Part shown: piece after piece, positions 24,108 to 33,771 of the stretch
Numbering within the stretch: position 1 is the first letter of the stretch
Layout of the letters: each line of letters opens with the position of its first letter
Source of the DNA: Planctomycetota bacterium
GTDB lineage: Bacteria > Planctomycetota > Phycisphaerae > Phycisphaerales > SM1A02
Assembly (NCBI GenBank): GCA_022574595.1
Contig: JACZRS010000025.1
Location: 1-41,286, forward strand
DNA: 41,286 nt
Direction of reading: 5' to 3'
Made by a program: the position numbers and the translations under genes
Notes under the pieces: generated by a model
Told to the model about the DNA's origin: nothing
Databases searched by the model: none
Seen by the model: the letters and a program-made list of their open reading frames with translations, nothing else

Positions 24108-25610
24108 TTATTTTCTCTTCTTTCTTTGCTTGAACTTGCTTTTTACGCCTAGGGTTTTTGTTGAGCCGCGGCCGCCTAGGGTTGGCATGTTTGACATGCC
24201 GGGGATTAGGTTGCCGCCTCCTTTTGACATTTCTTTCATTGCTTTCATCTTGCCGCCGAAGCCTGTGCCGGCCATTTGCTTGGTCATTTTCTGCATCATC
24301 TCAAACTGCTTTGTCAGTTTGTTTACATCGGTGGGGGTTGTGCCGGAACCTTTTGCGATGCGTTTGATGCGCGATTTGTTTAGCAGCTTAATATCATCGC
24401 GCTCCTTTTTGGTCATGGAATTAACCATGCCCTCAAGCTGATCGAGCTGCTTTTCATCAACCTGTACGTTCTTGAGCATTGAACCCACACCCGGGAGCAT
24501 GCCCAGCAGTTGTTTCATTGGCCCCATGCGTCTGATGGATTTTAACTGCTTAACGAAATCATCCATGGTCAGCTTGCCGGATGCCATTTTCTCCGCTAAT
24601 TTTTCCGCATCTTCTTCGCTGACTTCCGCTTGGGCTTTTTCAACAAGGGAAACCACATCACCCATACCTAGGATACGGCCGGCCATTCGCTGTGGATGGA
24701 ATTCTTCAAGGGCATCAAAGCGTTCGCCCACGCCGATGAATTTTATTGGTGCGCCGGTAACAGATTTAACTGATAATGCAGCACCGCCGCGCGTATCGGA
24801 ATCAAATTTGGTGAGGATTATGCCATCAACTGCCAGTCGTTGGTGAAACGCCTTAGCGGAATTGACCGCATCCTGGCCCACCATGGCATCAACAATCAAA
24901 TATATCTGATGGGGGTTAAGTGCTCGATTAATTCCCTCAAGCTCTTTCATCAGATCATTATCAATATGCAATCGACCCGCAGTATCGAGTATTAATACAT
25001 CAACCTTAGCTTTGCGTGCTTCACCAAGTGCGCGCAGGCAGACGCCGACCGCTACACCAGTTGCTTTACCATATTCAGAACATTTATCCGGTTCCGCATA
25101 GAAGTGAACTTTTACATTGCCTTTACCTTCAGTATCAACCTGCTCCGCTACAATTTTAAGTTGCTCGACCGCTGCGGGGCGTTGCAGGTCTGCGGCTGCA
25201 AGCATAACGCTTCGGCCGCGCTGTTTGAGATAGGCAGCGAGCTTGCCGCAGGTTGTGGTTTTACCTGAGCCTTGGAGGCCGCACAGCATTACGATTGTTG
25301 GTGCAGGCTCGACGAGCATTATGGGGTCGGTGCTTGTACCTTGGGGCGGGCTCATTAGGTCGATGAGTTTTTGATGGACGAGGCCGATCATTTCCTCGCC
25401 GGGCTTTAAGCTTTTGGTAACTTCCTGGCCAATGGCCTCGATGACAACTTCATCGCAGAATTGTTTAACGACATCCTGGTGTACATCCGCTTCCAGCAAG
25501 GCGGTGCGCACATCGTCCATAGCACTGCGCACGCCGTCTTCATCGATGCGGCCTCTGCCGGAGATGTTGCGGAATGTTGATTGAACTTTTTCGGATAGTG
25601 ATTCGAACAT
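24108..25610 (-). CDS. ffh: Signal recognition particle protein Ffh
   Basis: The protein has 500 residues. It begins with the helical N domain (MFESLSEKVQSTFRNISG), then the SRP GTPase G domain: GLQGSGKTTTCGKLA (P-loop), DTAGRLHID, TKFDSDTRGGAALS and GVGERFDALEEFHPQR. The Met-rich M domain follows (MKQLLGMLPG, KMTKQMAGTGFGGK, Met-rich tail) and binds SRP RNA and signal sequences. Length and motifs are normal. It brings nascent membrane and some secreted proteins to the Sec translocon. There is no strong ribosome binding site at the ATG. It is convergent with the gene ending at 24073, with only 34 bp between stops. Confidence 0.97.
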   Translation of the reverse strand: MFESLSEKVQSTFRNISGRGRIDEDGVRSAMDDVRTALLEADVHQDVVKQFCDEVVIEAIGQEVTKSLKPGEEMIGLVHQKLIDLMSPPQGTSTDPIMLVEPAPTIVMLCGLQGSGKTTTCGKLAAYLKQRGRSVMLAAADLQRPAAVEQLKIVAEQVDTEGKGNVKVHFYAEPDKCSEYGKATGVAVGVCLRALGEARKAKVDVLILDTAGRLHIDNDLMKELEGINRALNPHQIYLIVDAMVGQDAVNSAKAFHQRLAVDGIILTKFDSDTRGGAALSVKSVTGAPIKFIGVGERFDALEEFHPQRMAGRILGMGDVVSLVEKAQAEVSEEDAEKLAEKMASGKLTMDDFVKQLKSIRRMGPMKQLLGMLPGVGSMLKNVQVDEKQLDQLEGMVNSMTKKERDDIKLLNKSRIKRIAKGSGTTPTDVNKLTKQFEMMQKMTKQMAGTGFGGKMKAMKEMSKGGGNLIPGMSNMPTLGGRGSTKTLGVKSKFKQRKKRK

Positions 25611-25717
25611 TTTATTTTACTTGAAGAGTGGGAATGGATTGGAGGGTTGGAGGGGGTTGGCGGTTTTTGTGTTTATATTAGTATGTGAGGTTACGCGAAG
25701 CCGCAAGCGGCGGGAGT

Positions 25718-27466
25718 TTAGCGCTTTGATTGTAGCCATTTTTTTAGTTTAGTTTGAGGCCAGGTGTTTATGCATAGCTTGGGTGTCAACCAACCACGAC
25801 GGGCGGTTAGAATGCCATACCTTAATAGATCAAAATTGTCAGGTGAATGGGCGTCCGTGTTGATAGCAATCAATGCGCCAGCATCGACCGCTGCTTTAAC
25901 GTGTATATCGCGTAGGTCCAGACGCAAGTAGTTTGCGTTGATCTCCAATGCGGTATTGTGTTTCAGGGCAGCCTTAATTAATGCATTGATATCCGGACTT
26001 AACCCTTCCCTTCTATTTATAATACGGCCGGTGGGGTGGCCGAGAATGTGTACAAGCGGATTGGAGATTGCGCTGACTAAACGCTTAGTTGCAGCTTGAG
26101 GATCTTGTCTTAAAGCTGAATGGGGTGATGCAACAACAATATCCAGCTCGGCTAGTAATTCATCATCATAATCAAGTCGCCCATCTGCGTGGATATCAAC
26201 TTCCGAGCCTGCGAGAATTGTTATGCCTTTGATTCGCTCGTTAGCTTCATGCACCGCTTGGATGTGTTTTCTTAATCGCTCAGGAGTAAGGCCATTGGCC
26301 TGCACGCTAGATCGCGAATGATCGGTCACGGCAATAGTATGAAATCCACGATCCAGCGCTTGAAGCGCCAGTTCATCAATCGTCATCTTGCCATCGGATG
26401 CAATTGTGTGAGCGTGCAGTTCAGCTTTGATATCCTCAAGCTCAATAAGCTTGGGCATTTTCCTTAGATTAATCTCACCGCGATCCTCCCTGATTTCCGG
26501 CGCAATCCAGGGTAAATCAAGGGCTTTGTAAATATCCTGTTCCGTCTTGGCGGCAACGGGTTTTACTCCACGCTGTTGTGGAGGTTTATCGTGCTGGCCA
26601 TCATCAGGGTATAGACCATATTCGTTTAGCCTTAGGTTCTTCTTTATGGCGATTTCGCGCAGAAGAACATTGTGCTGCTTAGAGCCTGTAAAATATAAGT
26701 AGGCTGCACCGAAGGATTCTTTATCAACGACGCGCAGATCAACTTGTATGCCGCTTGCAAGTCGAATTGAACTCTTGGTTTTCCCCGCAGCAATTACTTT
26801 TTCAACACCTGGGAGTTTTTGGAAAGCTTGGCTAATTACATTGGGCTGTGTGCCACAGGCTAGAATATCTATATCACCAATAGTTTCGCGTCCTCTACGA
26901 AGTGACCCCGCATATTCCACTTGCTTAACGCCCTTTATTGTTCGCAGATAATCAACAATTTCCTCCGCTGTGATTAAAGCATCGCCTAGACGTATACGCT
27001 GACTGGCTTTGGCTGCAAATTCGATCGATTCGGTGATATTTTGAATAGTCTTTGCACCCATGCGTGGGAGCTTTTCAATTTCGCCAGTTTTGATTTTACT
27101 TTGCAATGTTTTAATATCAACAACGCCTGCTTTTTCCCACATTAGTTTCACAGTCTTTGGACCCAGACCCTGGATAGCTAGAACATCCAACAATCCATGG
27201 GGAATTGAATCGAGAAGTTCCTGATGTTCTTTTATAGAACCTGTTTGTACATATTCGATTATTTTCTTAGCTGACCCTTTACCAATACCCTCAATTGCCG
27301 TGATCTTGGCAGGCTCATCCACAAGCTGCGAAATATCCGCAACCATATCCTTTAAGATGCGCGCGACATTAGCATGCGCATTAACCTTAAAAGGATTGGC
27401 GCCAATGAGCATGAGGACTTTGCTCATTTCATCGAAGATTGCTGCGATTTCAGTATTTACAGACAT
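25718..27466 (-). CDS. polX: DNA polymerase X with C-terminal PHP domain
   Basis: The protein has about 582 residues, normal for bacterial PolX. The start at 27466 (MSVNTEIAAIF) is chosen over a TTG further up. Domains: N-terminal helix-hairpin-helix region (AIEGIGKGSAKKI, IQGLGPKTVK); nucleotidyltransferase palm with AGSLRRGRETIGDIDILACG (metal-binding DID); and from about residue 350 a PHP phosphoesterase domain with ELHAHTIASDGKMTIDEL, AVTDHSRSS and, near the end, INTDAH. It fills gaps in base excision repair, with proofreading-type 3'-5' activity in the PHP part. There is no Shine-Dalgarno sequence; the CGACGTTT-type repeat reaches to within about 10 bases of the start codon, so the normal leader seems to be replaced by repeat. 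It follows recG on the same strand. Confidence 0.94.
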   Translation of the reverse strand: MSVNTEIAAIFDEMSKVLMLIGANPFKVNAHANVARILKDMVADISQLVDEPAKITAIEGIGKGSAKKIIEYVQTGSIKEHQELLDSIPHGLLDVLAIQGLGPKTVKLMWEKAGVVDIKTLQSKIKTGEIEKLPRMGAKTIQNITESIEFAAKASQRIRLGDALITAEEIVDYLRTIKGVKQVEYAGSLRRGRETIGDIDILACGTQPNVISQAFQKLPGVEKVIAAGKTKSSIRLASGIQVDLRVVDKESFGAAYLYFTGSKQHNVLLREIAIKKNLRLNEYGLYPDDGQHDKPPQQRGVKPVAAKTEQDIYKALDLPWIAPEIREDRGEINLRKMPKLIELEDIKAELHAHTIASDGKMTIDELALQALDRGFHTIAVTDHSRSSVQANGLTPERLRKHIQAVHEANERIKGITILAGSEVDIHADGRLDYDDELLAELDIVVASPHSALRQDPQAATKRLVSAISNPLVHILGHPTGRIINRREGLSPDINALIKAALKHNTALEINANYLRLDLRDIHVKAAVDAGALIAINTDAHSPDNFDLLRYGILTARRGWLTPKLCINTWPQTKLKKWLQSKR

Positions 27467-27475
27467 AAGAATAAA

Positions 27476-27594
27476 TGTCAAAACGTCGAAACGTCAAAAC
27501 GTCGAAATTAAGAACTAAGAAGTGTACTTGTTTGATCATATTTCTTGTCTCTTCTCCGGTTTTGACTTTTTGACGTTTCGACGTTTCGACTTTT
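27476..27594. repeat. Inverted pair of GACGTTT-type repeats filling the recG-polX gap
   Basis: The left arm (27478-27508) is built of TCAAAACGTCGAAACG units and the right arm (27560-27594) of TTTTGACGTTTCGACG units. The arms are near reverse complements and are separated by about 50 bp. The right arm ends at the recG stop codon; the left arm nearly touches the polX start. The same units occur in repeats A and B and near 33772-33795. As RNA it could fold into a hairpin of about 30 bp. Confidence 0.8.
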
Positions 27595-29709
27595 TCAACC
27601 TACATCCCCGATCCCCAGCGCTTCGCCGTAAGCTTTGAGTAAACGCTTTTTGAGTAAATCATCGCGATGCGTTTTTAGAGACGGAAATTCTTCAATCCAT
27701 TGCTTGGCATCACTTCTAGCTAAACGCAATAACTCTATATCGTGCGGCAATTGTGCAACTCTAAACGGAGCTAAGCCTGACTGTTTAGCACCAAATAGCT
27801 CACCGGGCCCGCGTATTTGCAAATCCATTTCAGCGATGGCAAACCCATCATCGGTTGAAACAATTGCTTCCAATCGAGCTTTGGCATCATCAGTTTTAGG
27901 ATCTGCAATAAGCACACACAGACTTTTCTTGCTGCCACGACCGATTCGACCACGCATTTGATGAAGCTGGGCTAAACCAAAGTTGTCCGCATGTTCCACA
28001 ATCATCACAGAAGCGTTGGGCACATCTACGCCAACTTCAATGACGGTTGTTGCAACAAGCACATCAATATCGCCCGCTCTAAAATCCTGCATTATTTGTT
28101 CGCGGGTTTTGCGATCAACTCGCCCGTGCAGTTGGGCTAAGCGTTTTCCTTTTAGATGTCCTTGCGATAACCACTCAAGATGAGATTGAACATCTTTTAA
28201 TTCTCTTTGGGACTGCTCAACTGCGGGAACAACAATGTACGCCTGTTCACCATCTTCTATGCGCTTAGCCAGATATTTGTAGACCTCATCCGCTTTAGAT
28301 TGTGTTACTAATTTAGTTATTACGGGTTTTCTACCGGGAGGTAAACCGCGAATCGATGAAATATCTAAATCGCCAAAGAGTGTAAGTGACATAGTCCGCG
28401 GGATTGGGGTTGCGGTCATAACCAGCATGTGTGGCGTTGATGAAACATCATCGGATTTAACGCGAAGTATGGCCCGCTGATGCACACCAAAGCGATGCTG
28501 CTCGTCAATTACCGCTACGGCTAAGCTTTTAAATCGAACTGATTCAGTTAGTAAAGCGTGGGTGCCGATTAGTATGTCAATCTCACCATCTGCGAGACGT
28601 TTTAATATATTTTTGCGCTCGGCTTCGGTAAGTGAGCCGGTTAAGACTTCTATGGTGACTTTAGAACCTGATAGCATTTGAGATATTGATTGAAAATGTT
28701 GTTCTGCGAGCAATTCGGTAGGGGCCATCATTGCCGCTTGATGTTTTGCTGCAACGGCCATGAGCATGGCGTAGAGTGCAACAACGGTTTTCCCTGACCC
28801 CACATCACCCTGAAGCAGGCGATTCATAGGCACGGTTTGCGATAGGTCGCAAGCGATTTCGCTTATTACAGCTTGCTGACTATTGGTTAATGTAAATGGG
28901 AAACGTGCGGTGATATGTGCATCAATCGCAGCGTTGTGTTTTAGTGATGGAGCTATTAACGATTCTCTTCGGTGTCTGCGTTTTATAAAAACCGCCAGTT
29001 GCATCATAAGAAGTTCATCAAATGCTAAGCGCCGCCTGCCATGGGCAGATTCATCCTTATGCTGAGGCCGATGCACCATTCGATAAGATTCAGCCAAGGT
29101 TGGAAAAGCCCGTTGCTTGCGATACTCCTCATGCAGATGATCTTCGAGCTGCGATAGCGTTGGATCCAATACCTCTAGTACAGCTTGCTCTATTACATGC
29201 GAAGATAAGTCCTCACTAGCAGGATAAACCGGGCGAAATTGCTCACCGCGCGGCGAATGAGGTTCATCAGCATTTGCATATTCCCAGCGCGGATTGACCA
29301 TCTCCATGTAGTCACCGTGGCGTTTAACTTTCCCCCAAGCGTGAACAGTTGCGCCCGGATGCAATTTACCACGCATCCATGGTGCGTTAAACCAGGTTAT
29401 TTTTAGTGTGCCGGTATCGTCTTCGAGAGTTGCTTCAGTTCTTGAGTGACGCCCTCTTGAACTCCGAACGGTTGCGATTTCGCCACAGACCGCAATATTC
29501 GCTTCAGATCCATGGTGTGGCGAAACTATTTCCGATGCTTTTGCAATAGATTGCTCCGCCAGCTCATGTTCATATCGCATGGGCAAGTGCAGAATCAGGT
29601 CGGCAACGCATCTGATTCCAAGCCGCCTGAATGCGAGTGCTGTTTTTGGCCCAATGCCGTGAACTTCAGCAATGTTGACTGTCAGAGGATTTACGGTGTG
29701 CGTTGTCAT
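27595..29709 (-). CDS. recG: ATP-dependent DNA helicase RecG
   Basis: The protein has 704 residues, the usual RecG length. The N-terminal wedge/OB region (about 1-260) includes VHGIGPKTALAFRRLGI and an OB strand set near TATVRSS-like residues. Helicase motifs follow in order: LLQGDVGSGKTVVA (I), MAPTELLAEQHF (Ia), VIDEQHRFGVHQR (II), VMTATPIPRTM (III), then in the second lobe VATTVIEVGVDVPNA and QMRGRIGRG (V-VI). It regresses stalled replication forks and branch-migrates Holliday junctions. Start ATG at 29709 is 43 bp from the divergent xseA start, so the two genes share a promoter region. The stop codon lies inside the edge of an inverted repeat. Confidence 0.96.
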   Translation of the reverse strand: MTTHTVNPLTVNIAEVHGIGPKTALAFRRLGIRCVADLILHLPMRYEHELAEQSIAKASEIVSPHHGSEANIAVCGEIATVRSSRGRHSRTEATLEDDTGTLKITWFNAPWMRGKLHPGATVHAWGKVKRHGDYMEMVNPRWEYANADEPHSPRGEQFRPVYPASEDLSSHVIEQAVLEVLDPTLSQLEDHLHEEYRKQRAFPTLAESYRMVHRPQHKDESAHGRRRLAFDELLMMQLAVFIKRRHRRESLIAPSLKHNAAIDAHITARFPFTLTNSQQAVISEIACDLSQTVPMNRLLQGDVGSGKTVVALYAMLMAVAAKHQAAMMAPTELLAEQHFQSISQMLSGSKVTIEVLTGSLTEAERKNILKRLADGEIDILIGTHALLTESVRFKSLAVAVIDEQHRFGVHQRAILRVKSDDVSSTPHMLVMTATPIPRTMSLTLFGDLDISSIRGLPPGRKPVITKLVTQSKADEVYKYLAKRIEDGEQAYIVVPAVEQSQRELKDVQSHLEWLSQGHLKGKRLAQLHGRVDRKTREQIMQDFRAGDIDVLVATTVIEVGVDVPNASVMIVEHADNFGLAQLHQMRGRIGRGSKKSLCVLIADPKTDDAKARLEAIVSTDDGFAIAEMDLQIRGPGELFGAKQSGLAPFRVAQLPHDIELLRLARSDAKQWIEEFPSLKTHRDDLLKKRLLKAYGEALGIGDVG

Positions 29710-29752
29710 CGAATAATCGTAGGTTAGCGAAAAAACATATTATGATGTGTTT

Positions 29753-31276
29753 ATGACTCGTTTGCCGTTTGATCCTGATAAAGCTGCTGGAGACAGTGCA
29801 AAAACCAAGCCCACGCGGGATAGGCTTACGGTTTCCCAGGCAACGCAACTTATAAAATCTACACTTGAGCAGCGCTTGCCCGCAACGATTCACGTAATTG
29901 GCGAAGTCAGCAATCTGGCGCATTCCAACCATTGGTATTTTTCCTTAAAAGATGACAAGGCTGTGCTTAGCTGTGTTGCCTGGGCATCCTCAGCCAAGAA
30001 GTTCGGTTTCGTGCCCAGTGAAGGCGATGAAGTTGTCGCAACCGGCCATATCAGCCACTACCCACCACAAGGGCGCACGCAGCTTTATGTAACTGGGCTA
30101 AAACCCGTAGGTGCGGGTGCGCTTGAACTTAAGTTTCGCGCCATGTGTGATGAGCTTCGCAAGCTCGGTTACTTTGATGTCGCTCATAAGAAACCGCTGC
30201 CATTGTTCCCGATGCGTATTGCGGTAATTACTTCTGAAGGTGGAGCAGCATTGCATGATGTTATCGCAACCGCTTCTGCACGCTGCAAAGCTGTTTCACT
30301 TCTAATAGTTGATACGCGCGTGCAAGGCGAAGAAGCAGCTAAGCAAATTGCTAGCACAATTCGCTGGGTAGATAAAAATAGTCATAAGCTCGGTATTGAT
30401 GCAATACTCGTTACGCGCGGTGGAGGGTCTACCGAAGACCTTTGGTCCTTTAATGAACGCGAAGTTGCGGATGCTACTTTTAAGTGCAAACTACCGATCG
30501 TTGCAGCAATTGGGCATGAATCAGATACATCGGTAATTGAACTCGTTGCGGATGTTCGAGCAGCTACTCCAACACAAGCAGCAATGTTACTTGTTCCTGA
30601 TAGCACTCAACTAAATGAACAATTAAATCACCAGCAGCATCGACTCACTTCGCTTGTGTCGCGCTTGGTACAACAACAAAAACAAAGATTGGAAGTTCTG
30701 CAGCAATATCCACTTTTTAAGGATCCACTTGAGTTTGTAAGAGATGCAAGGCAAAATGTAGAGCGAATACATCTTGATCTATCAAGAGTTATACGTTCGC
30801 GCGTAATGAAAGATCAATCGCAAATTGAACAACTAGCAAATCGCCTTGGGAGACTTCGCCCGGAAATCATCACGTCGGATCAACGCCAACGCCTTGCAGT
30901 ACTGCGTGATCGCCTGCATCGAGTTATGAAGATCCGCCTGGATCAGCGTCAAACTCTGCTAACTCATCGCAAACGCCTCGAGCGCAGCGTATTTTCTCAC
31001 TTTAAGTATCTAACAGAACGGACAAGCTCACTTGCGCGCCAACTAGCAAGCGTTGGACCGGATCGGGTGCTGGCCAGGGGCTTTTCCTATACAACCACTA
31101 ATAATGGTAAGCTAATTCGCTCAATTGGTGATGTATCCAGCAACCAACACATCGTAACTCGTTTAATCGATGGAACTTTCGATTCGATCGTGGCACTAAA
31201 TAGCAAACAGAAATCCAAACGAATAACCAAGCCTATTTCACCCAGGCAAATGGACCTATTTGACCAAAACAGGTAA
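29753..31276 (+). CDS. xseA: Exodeoxyribonuclease VII large subunit
   Basis: The protein has 507 residues from ATG 29753; a GTG two codons earlier is possible. The N-terminal OB-fold (LTVSQATQLIKSTLEQRL, VIGEVSNLAHSNHWYFSL) is followed by the catalytic region (RIAVITSEGGAALHDVI, RGGGSTEDLWSFNER, AAIGHESDTSVIELVADVRA, ATPTQAAMLLVP), a long coiled coil (about 290-430) and the C-terminal LARGFSYTTTNNGKLI segment. With XseB it degrades single-stranded DNA to oligonucleotides in mismatch repair and other pathways. It is divergent from recG. The last codons run close to xseB, which starts 10 bp after the stop. Confidence 0.96.
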   Translation: MTRLPFDPDKAAGDSAKTKPTRDRLTVSQATQLIKSTLEQRLPATIHVIGEVSNLAHSNHWYFSLKDDKAVLSCVAWASSAKKFGFVPSEGDEVVATGHISHYPPQGRTQLYVTGLKPVGAGALELKFRAMCDELRKLGYFDVAHKKPLPLFPMRIAVITSEGGAALHDVIATASARCKAVSLLIVDTRVQGEEAAKQIASTIRWVDKNSHKLGIDAILVTRGGGSTEDLWSFNEREVADATFKCKLPIVAAIGHESDTSVIELVADVRAATPTQAAMLLVPDSTQLNEQLNHQQHRLTSLVSRLVQQQKQRLEVLQQYPLFKDPLEFVRDARQNVERIHLDLSRVIRSRVMKDQSQIEQLANRLGRLRPEIITSDQRQRLAVLRDRLHRVMKIRLDQRQTLLTHRKRLERSVFSHFKYLTERTSSLARQLASVGPDRVLARGFSYTTTNNGKLIRSIGDVSSNQHIVTRLIDGTFDSIVALNSKQKSKRITKPISPRQMDLFDQNR

Positions 31277-31286
31277 ATTCAAAAAT

Positions 31287-31523
31287 ATGGCCTCTAAGAA
31301 AACATCTAAAACACCACGCATCGACCCTAAAAAGCTCAGCTTTGAAAAGGCGGTTGCGGAACTTGAACTGATAATCGAACGCATCGAGCAGGGTGAGGTT
31401 GGCCTGGAAGAGAGCCTCGATGAATATCGCCGAGGTGCTCAGTTAATAACGCGATGTCGCGATGTGCTTGATGTAGCGCAGCAGCAGATTGAGAAGATAT
31501 CTGCGCAGGAAACTGCCGATTGA
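31287..31523 (+). CDS. xseB: Exodeoxyribonuclease VII small subunit
   Basis: A protein of 78 residues from ATG 31287 (MASKKTSKTPR), or 87 from a TTG at 31260 inside the end of xseA. The core LSFEKAVAELELIIERIEQG, LEESLDEYRRGAQLI, and a final coiled-coil stretch with AQQQIEKI are the family signature. Several copies wrap around the XseA coiled coil. The position directly after xseA is the usual operon order and supports the call. Confidence 0.95.
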   Translation: MASKKTSKTPRIDPKKLSFEKAVAELELIIERIEQGEVGLEESLDEYRRGAQLITRCRDVLDVAQQQIEKISAQETAD

Positions 31524-31578
31524 TGATTACGCCAACTTATTTCACTAACTAGATGTTTTAGAGACACACAATCCTTAC

Positions 31579-32850
31579 ATGCCACTTTGGTTCTATCAAC
31601 ATGTTCCGGTGGGATTCTTCATCTTTGCCCTTGGCGCAATAGTCGGCAGCTTCTTAAACGTAGTAGTCCACCGATTGCCTTTGGGGATGAGCGTTGTTTC
31701 TCCACCCAGCAGATGTCCAACTTGTGGCGCGCGCCTGGCCTGGCACGAGAATCTGCCGATCATCGGCTGGTTTCTAGTTAAGGGAAAATGCAGATATTGC
31801 AAGGTAAAGATCAGCCCACAATATGTGTGTATAGAAGCTATCGTTGCATTGCTGTTTCTTGGCTTGTACATAGCGTATTACGTCGTTGGCCCTAGCATTA
31901 TTCACCCATGGTGGGGCGGTGTCGGTGGTGATTGGTTTTACTACAGCGGCGTATACAGAAGTTCGCCATATTTCATAGCTCATCTTTTTCTAGTGGCAGG
32001 CCTCCTTGCCATGACGCTTATTGATGCGCGCACATTCACCATCCCCATGCAGATTCCATTGGTATTAACAATCGTTGGTTTTCTTGCCGCAATTATTCAG
32101 CCAATGATGCCGACCATCCCCGCCACAGCAACAGGCTGGCCGACGGTAACGACGTGCACTTGGCCGTGGTTTATGAGTTCCGCCTGTGGGATGCTGGGGA
32201 TATTTATTGGCATCTTTCTGCTGAAAACCGGCAAAATACGCCGCAGCTTCGCTGATTATGAAAAATATGTGAAAGCTGATGAAATCATAGGAAATTATCC
32301 ACACGCTCGTAGAGAGATGGGAGTTGAGTTTCTTTTTCTACTTCCATGCATGATTGGACTGGTCGCAGGCTACTATCTGGGAAAACTTCTGCCAGCTACA
32401 TGTCCCCCAATATTTTTCCAATCCCTTGGTGGTGCATTACTTGGGTATCTCATAGGTGGAGGTTTGATATGGTCTGTTCGTATTCTTGGATCGCTAGGCT
32501 TTGGCAAGGAAGCCATAGGCCTGGGAGATGTTCACTTACTTGCTGCAGTAGGGGCTGTGCTTGGCGGGCTCGATTGCTATTTGGTTTTTCCCTTCATCGC
32601 TCCAATTTCTGGCCTAGTTTGGGTCGCTATGTCGATTGGTCTATCGGCGATGTTTAAGCGCGCCAGGCGTGAGTTGCCGTTTGGGCCGCATCTAGCAGTG
32701 GCGACATTAGTTGTGATTCTTTGTCGACCTGCAATAAATTGGCTGATACCAAGGACGATGCCGTTCTTGCCTCAGCCAGGATTATGCCTGCCCACAACGC
32801 CACCCGTGACGCCGATTACACCGCCCGGCCAAGTCCCTCCTGGGCCGTGA
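31579..32850 (+). CDS. pilD: Type 4 prepilin leader peptidase/methyltransferase (A24 family)
   Basis: The protein has 423 residues, longer than the usual 250-300. The N-terminal domain has GSFLNVVVHRLP and two CxxC pairs (CPTCGARLAWHENLPIIGW, then CRYCKVKISPQY), the zinc-binding methylase part. Active-site aspartates of the aspartic protease appear to be in MTLIDARTFTIP (first Asp) and in GKEAIGLGDVHLLAAVG (GxGD motif). The surplus length lies between these, about residues 165-280, and in a Pro-rich tail (TPPVTPITPPGQVPPGP). It cleaves and N-methylates type IV pilin or type II secretion pseudopilin precursors in the membrane. No pilin genes are adjacent. Function is well supported; the insertion is unusual. 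Confidence 0.92.
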   Translation: MPLWFYQHVPVGFFIFALGAIVGSFLNVVVHRLPLGMSVVSPPSRCPTCGARLAWHENLPIIGWFLVKGKCRYCKVKISPQYVCIEAIVALLFLGLYIAYYVVGPSIIHPWWGGVGGDWFYYSGVYRSSPYFIAHLFLVAGLLAMTLIDARTFTIPMQIPLVLTIVGFLAAIIQPMMPTIPATATGWPTVTTCTWPWFMSSACGMLGIFIGIFLLKTGKIRRSFADYEKYVKADEIIGNYPHARREMGVEFLFLLPCMIGLVAGYYLGKLLPATCPPIFFQSLGGALLGYLIGGGLIWSVRILGSLGFGKEAIGLGDVHLLAAVGAVLGGLDCYLVFPFIAPISGLVWVAMSIGLSAMFKRARRELPFGPHLAVATLVVILCRPAINWLIPRTMPFLPQPGLCLPTTPPVTPITPPGQVPPGP

Positions 32851-32955
32851 ATGATAAGTGAATAGAAATACGTTAACGGCACACGTGGATGTGCCAAGTA
32901 AACGAGAAACGGCGAGACCGGTTTGGTGGAACCAAACGAGAAAAAGGATTTTCCC

Positions 32956-33606
32956 ATGCGTCTAGCAACAAAAAAACTGATGGGTATTAGCGTACTAATT
33001 GCGGTCGTAACTCTAAGTGGCTGCACTGATAGCCTTACTGAAGCAAATGCTCTGCTAATCGAAGAAAATGGATCACTAAGAAATCAAATAGACAGTCAAG
33101 ATCGAGCTCTAGCCGATGCGCAACATGACTTGCGCGATTCTGCGGGAAGAATCGCACAGCTTCGTCGGCAAATCGATGACTATGAAAGAGGAATGAGCAA
33201 CACTGGCCGCATCACAGGCTTTGAAGGAATCGCAGGTGTTAATGCCACTATCAGCGGCAATGAAATTACTGTTTCGGTTGAAAGTGATGTGCTGTTCTCC
33301 TCCGGCAAGACTTCACTAAAGGGTGCTGCCAAGAATTCTCTTAGCCAAGTTGCATCTGTTCTTAACAATAACTACAGCAGCCGATCAGTTCGCATCGAAG
33401 GCTATACCGATACTGACCCCATTCGAAAAAGCGGTCACAAAAGTAATTACCACTTAGCATTTGAGCGCGCATATGCAGTGCGCGATTACTTAATACAACG
33501 TGGAATAACCAAAGATAGAATTTCCTTAGCCAGCTATGGCCCGGACAAACCTTTGGGATCAAAGAGCCAAAGTCGTCGCGTAGAAATTGTAGTAATTGCC
33601 AATTAA
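32956..33606 (+). CDS. OmpA-family peptidoglycan-binding lipoprotein
   Basis: The protein has 216 residues from ATG 32956 (MRLATKKLMG), with AAGGAT 7 bases ahead; a longer frame reaches back to 32923. The lipobox TLSGC gives lipidated Cys23. A coiled coil (about 28-80, NALLIEENGSLRNQIDSQ heptads) leads to a compact OmpA domain: SVRIEGYTDTDPIR, FERAYAVRDYLIQRGI, ISLASYGPDKP and SRRVEIVV. It is similar in design to the lipoprotein at 17337-18200 but shorter and only distantly related. It is expected to sit in the outer membrane facing peptidoglycan. The following terminator marks the end of the unit. Confidence 0.9.
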   Translation: MRLATKKLMGISVLIAVVTLSGCTDSLTEANALLIEENGSLRNQIDSQDRALADAQHDLRDSAGRIAQLRRQIDDYERGMSNTGRITGFEGIAGVNATISGNEITVSVESDVLFSSGKTSLKGAAKNSLSQVASVLNNNYSSRSVRIEGYTDTDPIRKSGHKSNYHLAFERAYAVRDYLIQRGITKDRISLASYGPDKPLGSKSQSRRVEIVVIAN

Positions 33607-33649
33607 CTATTCCGCAACCCCACTGGCAGGAAAATAAAGAGGTCCAAAG

Positions 33650-33690
33650 CGGCACTGATTTAACTATTAATTTAGTCAGTGCCGTTTTTA
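33650..33690 (+). terminator. Rho-independent terminator
   Basis: A perfect 9-bp stem, CGGCACTGA (33650-33658) and TCAGTGCCG (33676-33684), is followed by TTTTTATTT. It lies 43 bp past the stop at 33606. Confidence 0.85.
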
Positions 33691-33771
33691 TTTGGCAAGC
33701 ACCAAAAAGCCGTCCCGATTCAATCGGAGCCGGTCGCGTTCTTCAAACGGAATTAACGGCGAGATAAAACA

